NCBI GenBank assembly: GCA_020427625.1
Contig: JAGQOI010000025.1
Coordinates: forward strand, 1 to 19,332
Length of the DNA stretch: 19,332 bases
Source of the DNA: Phycisphaerales bacterium
Lineage (GTDB): Bacteria; Planctomycetota; Phycisphaerae; Phycisphaerales; SM1A02
Direction of reading: 5' to 3'
Position 1 is the stretch's first letter, and each line of letters starts with the position of its first letter. The notes beneath the pieces are model-generated. The model was given only the letters and a program-made list of their open reading frames with translations. It did no database searches and was not told the origin of the DNA. This document shows positions 1 through 6,123 of this stretch, one piece after another. The translations under genes were made by a program, and so were the position numbers.

Positions 1-2141
1 CCGGCAATGCCGGTATCGGGACAGCCGAAGGACCGGATGCCGACGGCGTCGACGCCCGCCTCGATGACGGAACCGGGGTCGGCATCATCGGCGAGGAACC
101 GGACGCGGAAGGTGCTGGAGTTGGACAGGCCGGGCAGGTCGGCGACGACGTAGCTCTTCACGAACCAGCCGCCGGAGACTTCCGGACCGTCGGGGCCGAC
201 GGTCTCGACGGTGACCCAGTTCGCGCCGTCGTCATCGGACGCTTCGACGATGAAGACGTCGCTCATCGGCGCGCCGCCGGCGGTGTTCGAGTACCAGCGG
301 GCGTACTCGAGGACGGCGTTCGGATCGGAGGCGTCCATGGTCGGCGAGGTGAGGATCGTCGTGCCGCCGTCGACGTCGCTGTTGCCGTCGACGTTGTCGG
401 TGAGGAAGCACTGTCCGGAGCCGTCGAAGTCGGTCGGCGGATCGCCGCGATCGCCGCCGCCGACCGGAACGCCACGCGTCCATGAGCCGTCGCTGAGTCC
501 GGGCAGATCGGTCACGGTCCATCCGAGGTCGGATTCGAAGTCGTCATCGAACGCGACGTCGATCTGTTGGGCGAGCGCGGCATGCACGGTGTCGGGCGCA
601 TCGGCGGGCGAGCGGTAGGTCGTGCCGCCGAAGGACGTGACGGCGAAGAAGTACTCGACGATCTCGTCGCAGGGGACGCCGGGCAGCGTCGCGGTGAAGG
701 TGTCGTCGCCGTTCGGGGACATGGCGACTTCGGTGTACGAGCCGCTGCCGCCGATGCGGTACGAGAGCGTGCCGCCGGCCGGATCGAGCGGGCCGCTGGT
801 GATCGGCAGGGCGCCGACGGTGATGGTGGTCGGCGCGTCGGCATCGATGATCGCGGGCAGGCCGCCGGGGAAGAGGTACTGCACGCCGCTGGTCGCCCAC
901 TTCGCGAGCCAGAGCGACGCGAGGAAGTTCTCTTCGCAGGTGGGGCGGATCTGGGCGGGCGGGGGCGCGAAGCCGCCGCCGCCGGCGCCGGACGGGCGGA
1001 GTTCGGTCGTGAAGCCGAGGATCCCTCGTTCGCCGTAGGCCCAGTCGAAGGCGTTGCCGTCGGCGAGGTAGAGCGTCGCCGCGCACGGGCCGTGGACGTA
1101 GTCGACGCCGTACAGCGATTCGGATTGCGCTTCGAGGTTGGCGCCGGCGAAGTCGAGCAGGTCGTGATCGGGCGGCAGATCGAACGTCCATCCCCAGGGC
1201 TGGAGGTGAAGCTGGCCGTAGGCGTGGAAGTCGTTCGACGCGACGATGTTCGGATGGGCCTCGATGAAGTTCTTCATCGCGGTGGACTCGGGCTCGGAGA
1301 ACGGCGCGGGTCCTCGATAGAGATCGTTGCCCGGGTCGCCGCTCGATCCCGCGCCGCCCCACTCGTATCCCCAGTTGCGGTTGAGGTCGACGCCGAAGGT
1401 TCCGTCGCCGTTGCTGCGTCGGTTCTTGCGCCAGAAGCGATCGGGTCCCCAGGTGTAGACGTAGCCGTCGGGATTGACGATCGGCACGATGAAGAACTCG
1501 ACGCGATCGACGAGGTCGGTGATCTCCGGGTCGGTGCCGTACTGCGTGAGCAGCGTCTCGGCGATGTACATCGGCACCATCACGGCGATCCACTCGCGCG
1601 CGTGCTGACACGCATCGAAGAGCACGGCGGGACGCTCGTCGGCGCCCGGACCCGTGATCCGCAGGCCGCGAATCTCACGCAACTCCAGACTCGTGCCGAC
1701 GACGAACGTCGACGCGAGGTCCGGATAGGCCGCGGCCAGCTCGTCCATCTTCGCGTTCACCGCGTCGCGATCCTTGAAGTCGGCGAACCAGTCGACGCCG
1801 GCGATGCCGCCCGCCGGCGGCTGCGCGAGGCGCTCGCGCTCCGCATCGATGAGCGCCTGCACGTCGGCGATGGCGACCTCGTACGGAATGCCCGCGGCTT
1901 CGACGGCCGCGAGCTGATCCGGCGTGAGCAGGTAGTCCGCCTTGCCGAGCGCCAGACCGTGCGTCCAGCGGTCGCCGCCGATCGCGTGCATCGTGCGCAG
2001 ATCGCGGGGCGTATCGAGTTCCAGCGTGACGACCTGACAGCCGTCGTAGCGCACGACCTCGGTCGGCGGCGCGCCGTGAACCCGGGACACCGTCCCGACG
2101 ATGACGAGCAACAGCGACGCGACAATACAGCGAATGGACAT
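1..2141 (-). CDS. Secreted M14 zinc carboxypeptidase (3' end outside window)
   Basis: Predicted exported metallocarboxypeptidase that removes C-terminal residues from peptides outside the cytoplasm. Residues 1-23 form a signal peptide (MSIRCIVASLLLVIVG, cleavage near VHG/APP). Residues 28-105 resemble an M14 propeptide. The catalytic domain spans about 115-415 and has every hallmark: zinc ligands H180 and E183 in QHAREW, H306 in NDFHAYGQ, R238 in FWRKNRR, N254-R255 in DLNRNW, and the catalytic glutamate E380 in FTTELRPSG. Residues 430-525 look like a beta-sandwich linker. Residues 535 to the edge (DDFESDLGW, DVDGGTTILTSP, VRFLADD) look like a MAM/jelly-roll-like domain seen in planctomycete peptidases. 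The start is the ATG at 2141-2139, with GGAG five bases upstream. At least 713 residues are present. A dockerin or other anchor could follow outside the window but cannot be seen. It is divergent from the lipoprotein gene at 2349. Family assignment is firm; the substrate is unknown. Confidence 0.93.
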   Translation of the reverse strand, partial: MSIRCIVASLLLVIVGTVSRVHGAPPTEVVRYDGCQVVTLELDTPRDLRTMHAIGGDRWTHGLALGKADYLLTPDQLAAVEAAGIPYEVAIADVQALIDAERERLAQPPAGGIAGVDWFADFKDRDAVNAKMDELAAAYPDLASTFVVGTSLELREIRGLRITGPGADERPAVLFDACQHAREWIAVMVPMYIAETLLTQYGTDPEITDLVDRVEFFIVPIVNPDGYVYTWGPDRFWRKNRRSNGDGTFGVDLNRNWGYEWGGAGSSGDPGNDLYRGPAPFSEPESTAMKNFIEAHPNIVASNDFHAYGQLHLQPWGWTFDLPPDHDLLDFAGANLEAQSESLYGVDYVHGPCAATLYLADGNAFDWAYGERGILGFTTELRPSGAGGGGFAPPPAQIRPTCEENFLASLWLAKWATSGVQYLFPGGLPAIIDADAPTTITVGALPITSGPLDPAGGTLSYRIGGSGSYTEVAMSPNGDDTFTATLPGVPCDEIVEYFFAVTSFGGTTYRSPADAPDTVHAALAQQIDVAFDDDFESDLGWTVTDLPGLSDGSWTRGVPVGGGDRGDPPTDFDGSGQCFLTDNVDGNSDVDGGTTILTSPTMDASDPNAVLEYARWYSNTAGGAPMSDVFIVEASDDDGANWVTVETVGPDGPEVSGGWFVKSYVVADLPGLSNSSTFRVRFLADDADPGSVIEAGVDAVGIRSFGCPDTGIA

Positions 2142-2250
2142 GCCTGCTCCTTCGCCGAATCGGATGCGCCTCCCGGAGACACCCGACCGGACACACGTGT
2201 GGGGGACGTGGACTCTCTCTGCCTGCGGTCGCCGGACGACCGCGCCGTCC

Positions 2251-2279
2251 AGTATGACACGAGCGTCCGTCGAAGTCAC
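2251..2279 (-). promoter_or_regulatory. Candidate promoter for the M14 carboxypeptidase gene
   Basis: Reading the minus strand, a -35-like GTGACT (2279-2274) and a -10-like CATACT (2256-2251) are 17 bases apart. Each matches the sigma-70 consensus at four of six positions. The transcript would have a leader of about 100 bases containing a 10-bp palindrome CACACGTGTG at 2192-2201. Weak evidence from sequence alone. Confidence 0.3.
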
Positions 2280-2348
2280 GGGTCTTCCCGGCAGACCCGT
2301 CCGAGAACCCGGCCCGCTCCCGCGTTGACGCGACCGTCCGGCCGCCCG

Positions 2349-3458
2349 ATGCTGCGAGCCATGCCTGATCTCCGCTTCATCGGCCCTCTGCTCGTCCTGT
2401 GCCTGCTCGGTGGGTGCGCGGCCTCGCGATATGTGCCGACGGTTCGGGCCGCGGGATTCGCGACGGACGATCCGATTCTCGCGCGTCCGATGTTCGCGGG
2501 CGCGACCGGTCGCCCGCTCGCGTGGCCTGACGTCGTCGACGCGACGGACTGGGCCGAGGTCATCGTGATCGGCGAGCGTCACAACGACGCGACCGGACAC
2601 ACGGTTCAACTGCGGGTCGTGGAGACCGTGCTCGATCGGCATCCGGGTGCCGCGGCATCGATGGAGATGCTCGAGCGCGACGAGCAGCACATCGTGGACG
2701 ACTACCTCGCCGACTTCATCCCGCGCGACGAGTTCATGCATCGGGTGAGCGAGACGAAGTGGTGGACGACGGCGCGACGGTATCTCGACGACGAGATCGA
2801 CCGCGACGCGTTCGCGGCGGGCATGAACAACCTCGGGTGGTTCGACTGGGCGGGGTTCTACCAGCCGATCGTCGATGCCGCGAAGGCACGTCACGGGCGC
2901 GTGATCGCCGCGAACGCGCCGTGGCAGTACATGCGTCTGGGTCGTCGCTGGGGGTATGCGAAGATGGCGCGTGATCTGACGCCGGCGCAGCGGCGCTGGT
3001 ACGACACGCCCGGGCGTCTGCCTCGCGACGGGTACGGCGAGCGCTTCATCGACGTCATGACGGACAGCACGGATCCCGTCGAGCGCGATCGGGTGTGGAA
3101 CACGCTGCGGAGCCAGATGATCTGGGATGCGACCATGGCGGCGTCGATCGTCGAGGCGCTGCGCGACGGCGCGCCGAGGGTCGTGCATCTCGTCGGCGGC
3201 TTTCACAGCGACTGGGAGGGCGGCACGGTCCTGGAGATCCGGCGCCGCCGCCCTTCGACGCGCGTGCTCACGATCTCGCTCGTCCCGACCGACGCGACGA
3301 CGTTCGACCCGGACGATCGCGGGCGCGCGGACATCGTCGTGTACACCGGCGCGACCCCCGACGACGCGGCAGACGTCGAGATCGCACCGGATGACACCGA
3401 TGACGACGCGCCGGACGACGCCGAACCGGTCGAGGACACGTCGGGCGACGGCGCCTGA
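2349..3458 (+). CDS. ChaN-like lipoprotein (Tiki superfamily)
   Basis: Predicted lipoprotein of the ChaN family (haem-binding uptake, Tiki superfamily). Campylobacter ChaN binds haem and takes part in iron acquisition; some Tiki relatives are metalloproteases. Visible features: a lipobox LLGGC with Cys23 as the lipidation site, the family signature GERH at 75-78 followed by H84, SMEM with E106, the WNTLRSQMIWDATMA stretch at 250-264, and GGFH at 283-286 near the C-terminus. Residues 338-369 form a strongly acidic, probably disordered tail. The length (369 residues) fits the family plus this tail. There is no convincing Shine-Dalgarno site. An in-frame ATG at 2361 (MPDLRF) is an equally good start and still leaves a lipobox with Cys19. 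The open frame continues far upstream, but that part overlaps the carboxypeptidase antisense and has no signal peptide. The stop lies in a palindrome shared with the convergent gene. No iron-transport genes are adjacent, so the haem role is by family only. Confidence 0.85.
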   Translation: MLRAMPDLRFIGPLLVLCLLGGCAASRYVPTVRAAGFATDDPILARPMFAGATGRPLAWPDVVDATDWAEVIVIGERHNDATGHTVQLRVVETVLDRHPGAAASMEMLERDEQHIVDDYLADFIPRDEFMHRVSETKWWTTARRYLDDEIDRDAFAAGMNNLGWFDWAGFYQPIVDAAKARHGRVIAANAPWQYMRLGRRWGYAKMARDLTPAQRRWYDTPGRLPRDGYGERFIDVMTDSTDPVERDRVWNTLRSQMIWDATMAASIVEALRDGAPRVVHLVGGFHSDWEGGTVLEIRRRRPSTRVLTISLVPTDATTFDPDDRGRADIVVYTGATPDDAADVEIAPDDTDDDAPDDAEPVEDTSGDGA

Positions 3459-3471
3459 TCGATCGATCAGG
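3454..3471. repeat. 18-bp perfect palindrome containing two convergent stop codons
   Basis: CCTGATCGATCGATCAGG reads identically on both strands. It holds the TGA stop of the ChaN-like gene (3456-3458) and, on the other strand, the TGA stop of the convergent secreted-protein gene (3469-3467). As RNA it could form only a short hairpin with a tight loop, so a terminator role is possible but uncertain. Confidence 0.8.
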
Positions 3472-5194
3472 GCGTATCGTGCCAGTGGCGCAGGTCGACC
3501 GCGGCTCGGGACGGCCGGAGTTCCCACGGGAGCGACGGCTCGGGCGACGTCTCGACGATTCGTCCGTCGCCGTGCGAGCGAATGAACCCGAAGAGCACGG
3601 GGTCCGGCGCGACGAGGATCGAATCGGTGTCGAACCGAGGCAGCCACCCTTCGGGCAGCACGATGCGACAGTACCACCGATCGGCGTACGAGCGGGTCGC
3701 GACGTCGAGTCCGGCGGCGGCGGACCCGACGAAGAGCCGGGACTCGCCGGACTCGGCGACCGCGAGGGCGACATCCGGGCCGCCGTCCATCGACTCGGGC
3801 CCGAGCAGCATGGTCACGGCCTCGATCCCGCGGACGTGATCGAGCGAGCGGCATGACGCGAGCGTCTGCGGGCGCGCGGGGGCGGGCGTCTGCGGGCGGA
3901 AGCACTCGAACATGACTTCCCACCGTCGATGCACGCGGCGCAGGCTGACGTTCGTCGCGCGGGCCGGATCGAGCACGACGGAGGACGGCGACTGGAGGGT
4001 ATGGAGGTCGAGCGGCGGCGCGAGCGTCGGGAAGAACACGCCCGGCGGGCGTGCCTCGACCATCGCCCGTCGACACGTGAACACGTCGATCATGGAATCG
4101 GTCTCGACGCGAAGAAGGTCCGGCGCATCGCGAGGCGTCGGCGCGCCGCGGGCGATCGGCGCCAGCGGATCGGCCGGGGGACGGTCGAGCACGGCGCGAA
4201 CGAGTCGATTCGGTTCGATGGGCACGGCGATGGCGATCCCGTCGCCGCGGAACCACGTGAAGCGCGCGACGTCGGCGACGGGCGAGGCGCTGGCGAGCGC
4301 GACGACGATGTGATCGCCCCACTGCGACTCGACCCAGGCGTACACGGTGGGACGGGCGTCGGCCCAGGCGAGCGCGGATTCGAGAATGACGGCATCGCGG
4401 CGCTGCTGATCGAACAACGTCGCGAACAGGCGGGCGATCTCGGCCGGGTCGGACTCCCACAGCGCGAACGGCACGCCATGATCGGAGGAGGTCATCGTGA
4501 GGCGATCGATGCACTGGGCGGCGACGCCGGGACTGAGTCGCTCGAGGCGCAGACGGGCCGCACGCCAGAGGGCCGCGGAATGCTCGGCGACGAGACGTTC
4601 GCACTCGGTGAGATCGAGCGCCTCGAGCGGCGGCGGCGCGACGCCGTCACGATCGGCGATGAGCACCGCCCGCCAGTACTCGAACGGCGAATCGAGGTCG
4701 GGCACGTCGGCGCCGGTCGGCACCGGGGTCGCCCGGTCGCCGTGCAGGTCGGTGATCTGCGCGTCGATCCAGACCGGCGTCATGACGTGCCGCCCGAGCC
4801 GCAGGCGCCCACTGCCGGTCCCGGGCAGGCGGGCGACGAGGTAGGGCGTCGGCGGCGCGTCGGTCGCGGCGCTCGTGTCATCGTCGGGACGAATCGGTCG
4901 GACGACGAGATGGCGCGGATCGGCGGTCCAGATCGCGATGGTCTCGCGCGGCGTGATCGCGGGCAGCATGACGACGACGTCGCCGACGATGGTGGTCGCA
5001 TCGTCGAGGGTGAGGGAGAGCGTCGACGGCCAGCGGTCGCCGGGCGTCGCGGCGGTCAGCGGCAGCAGCAGCACGCCGCCGCGGACGGCGAGCGGGCGCG
5101 ACGTGAGGGGTCGGATGTCCTGCACGGGTCGCGGAGCGGCGAGCGCCGGGGCGGCGAGGCAGAGGGCGGCGACGACGATGGCGCGAATGGACAT
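3467..5194 (-). CDS. Secreted protein of unknown function
   Basis: I do not recognise this 575-residue protein. It starts with a clear signal peptide (MSIRAIVVAALCLAAPALA, cleavage after Ala19) and has no other membrane segment, so it is probably periplasmic or secreted. The rest is a proline-rich alternation of short hydrophobic strands and polar turns. I see no metal site, lipobox, dockerin or catalytic motif. The start is the ATG at 5194. The frame stays open to 5341, but the upstream residues are arginine/proline-rich and would bury the signal peptide. A weak GGAAG lies about ten bases upstream of the ATG. The first twelve bases and a box 13 bases upstream match those of the M14 carboxypeptidase gene exactly, suggesting a shared leader or common ancestry of the 5' ends. 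It is convergent with the ChaN-like gene (8 bp between stops) and divergent from vapBC. Codon use matches the neighbours. Confidence 0.75.
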   Translation of the reverse strand: MSIRAIVVAALCLAAPALAAPRPVQDIRPLTSRPLAVRGGVLLLPLTAATPGDRWPSTLSLTLDDATTIVGDVVVMLPAITPRETIAIWTADPRHLVVRPIRPDDDTSAATDAPPTPYLVARLPGTGSGRLRLGRHVMTPVWIDAQITDLHGDRATPVPTGADVPDLDSPFEYWRAVLIADRDGVAPPPLEALDLTECERLVAEHSAALWRAARLRLERLSPGVAAQCIDRLTMTSSDHGVPFALWESDPAEIARLFATLFDQQRRDAVILESALAWADARPTVYAWVESQWGDHIVVALASASPVADVARFTWFRGDGIAIAVPIEPNRLVRAVLDRPPADPLAPIARGAPTPRDAPDLLRVETDSMIDVFTCRRAMVEARPPGVFFPTLAPPLDLHTLQSPSSVVLDPARATNVSLRRVHRRWEVMFECFRPQTPAPARPQTLASCRSLDHVRGIEAVTMLLGPESMDGGPDVALAVAESGESRLFVGSAAAGLDVATRSYADRWYCRIVLPEGWLPRFDTDSILVAPDPVLFGFIRSHGDGRIVETSPEPSLPWELRPSRAAVDLRHWHDTP

Positions 5195-5248
5195 ACGCGG
5201 TCGACTTCCGAATCGGGGGCGGGCTGCCCCGTGGCGGGCGAACCTCCC

Positions 5249-5277
5249 ATGGTAGAGCGCGAGCCCGCCGGTGCCAG
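5249..5277 (-). promoter_or_regulatory. Candidate promoter for the secreted unknown protein
   Basis: On the minus strand CTGGCA (5277-5272) and TACCAT (5254-5249) are separated by 17 bases. Each matches four of six sigma-70 consensus positions. The start codon is 54 bases downstream. Weak support only. Confidence 0.25.
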
Positions 5278-5351
5278 TCGGCGGCGTCCCGGGCGGGCGA
5301 CGTTCGCGAATCGGCCCGCGGCCGAATCCGCGCGACGGCACTTGCCGAACC

Positions 5352-5379
5352 GATGGTCTATATCGTAGTATAGATCATC
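5352..5379 (+). promoter_or_regulatory. vapBC operator/promoter inverted repeat
   Basis: Two 11-base arms, GATGGTCTATA and TATAGATCATC, form an inverted repeat with one mismatch around the centre TCGTAG. It is one of the few AT-rich spots in the window and lies just before vapB. It contains TAGTAT (5366-5371), a -10-like hexamer with a possible -35 TTGCCG at 5342-5347 (18-base spacer). VapB antitoxins with AbrB-type DNA-binding domains normally bind such repeats with VapC to repress their own operon, so this is the likely autoregulatory site. The Shine-Dalgarno GGAG follows at 5380-5383. Confidence 0.65.
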
Positions 5380-5392
5380 GGAGCGATTCGAC

Positions 5393-5623
5393 ATGGACAC
5401 GGCACGGATCTTCATGAATGGGCGAAGCCAGGCGGTCCGCCTGCCGCTCGCCTACCGCTTCGACGAGGACGAGGTCCTCATCACGCGAGTGGGTGACATG
5501 GTGATCCTCTACCCGCGGCACAAGGGATGGGCCCTGCTCGAACGCGGGATCCGGGCGTTCACTGCTGATTTCATGTCAGAACGTGACGAACCGATGGGAA
5601 CGACGACACGGCCGGACCTGTGA
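5393..5623 (+). CDS. vapB: VapB antitoxin (AbrB/SpoVT-type)
   Basis: This 76-residue antitoxin neutralises VapC and, by family knowledge, represses its own operon. Residues 5-42 form the swapped-hairpin AbrB-like DNA-binding domain (RIFMNGRSQAVRLP, then DEVLITRVGDMVILYP), typical of the VapB/MazE group. The C-terminal half (WALLERGIRAFTADFMSERD) is the usual toxin-binding tail. The start ATG has GGAG nine bases upstream and follows the inverted-repeat operator directly. The stop overlaps the vapC start in GTGA, so the two are translationally coupled. Length and order match complete vapBC operons. Both genes look intact, with the same GC-rich codon use as the surroundings, so if transferred it has ameliorated. 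Confidence 0.93.
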   Translation: MDTARIFMNGRSQAVRLPLAYRFDEDEVLITRVGDMVILYPRHKGWALLERGIRAFTADFMSERDEPMGTTTRPDL

Positions 5624-6024
5624 TTCGATACCTCCTCGACACGAACATCTGCATCGATCTCATCCGTCACCGCCCGTCGCTCGTGCTGGCCCGTCTGCGC
5701 CGACGACGAATCGGCACGATCGGACTCTCCGCCGTCACGCTCGCGGAGTTGCATGACGGCGTGGCCCGGAGTCGAGATCCCGAGCGCAACGCGATCGCCC
5801 TCGCGCACTTCTGTGCGCCGTTGGTGGTCTGTCCGTTCGACGCGGACGCCGCCGCGGCGCACGGCACGGTCCGGCGGGGGCTCGAGCAGACCGGTCAGCC
5901 GATCGGTCCCCTTGACACGCTCATCGCCGCGCACGCGCTCGCCATCGGGGCGACCGTGATCACGGCGAACGAGCGCGAGTTCCGGCGCGTCCGCGGTCTG
6001 CGGGTCGAGAACTGGTCGACCTGA
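5620..6024 (+). CDS. vapC: VapC ribonuclease toxin (PIN domain)
   Basis: A 134-residue PIN-domain endoribonuclease. VapC toxins cleave tRNA or rRNA and stop growth when released from VapB. The metal-binding acidic residues are visible: D7 in LLDTN, E43 in TLAELHDG, D99 in GPLDTLIAA, and the fourth site around N117-E120 in TANEREF. The C-terminus GLRVENW is typical of the VapC4/VapC5-like group. The start is GTG at 5620, overlapping the vapB stop by four bases. The gene is full length with no frameshift, so the toxin is probably functional. The RNA target cannot be read from the sequence. A strong hairpin follows 24 bases after the stop. Confidence 0.93.
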   Translation: MIRYLLDTNICIDLIRHRPSLVLARLRRRRIGTIGLSAVTLAELHDGVARSRDPERNAIALAHFCAPLVVCPFDADAAAAHGTVRRGLEQTGQPIGPLDTLIAAHALAIGATVITANEREFRRVRGLRVENWST

Positions 6025-6047
6025 CGGCATCACCGCCGGAACAGACA

Positions 6048-6079
6048 CGAGGGGCCATCGGATGCCCGATGACCCCTCG
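6048..6079. terminator. Bidirectional hairpin terminator between vapC and tkt
   Basis: CGAGGGGCCATCGG (6048-6061) pairs with CCGATGACCCCTCG (6066-6079) around the loop ATGC: a 14-base stem with one mismatch. It sits between two convergent genes and could end both transcripts. On the plus strand only TTT follows shortly after, so it lacks a classical U-tract. Confidence 0.7.
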
Positions 6080-6123
6080 TTCGTGTTTCGATCGCCGGTT
6101 CGGCGCGGGCCGGGCGAGGTGAC

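Noticed and set aside
567..2348. Long plus-strand open frame running in frame into the ChaN-like gene
   Set aside because: It is antisense to the M14 carboxypeptidase with its full catalytic motif set; the upstream part is Arg/Gly/Val-rich with no domain, and a lipoprotein signal peptide begins only at 2349/2361.
5195..5341. Longer start of the secreted unknown protein at 5341
   Set aside because: It would add 49 Arg/Pro/Gly-rich residues before a textbook signal peptide and cover the whole divergent promoter region.
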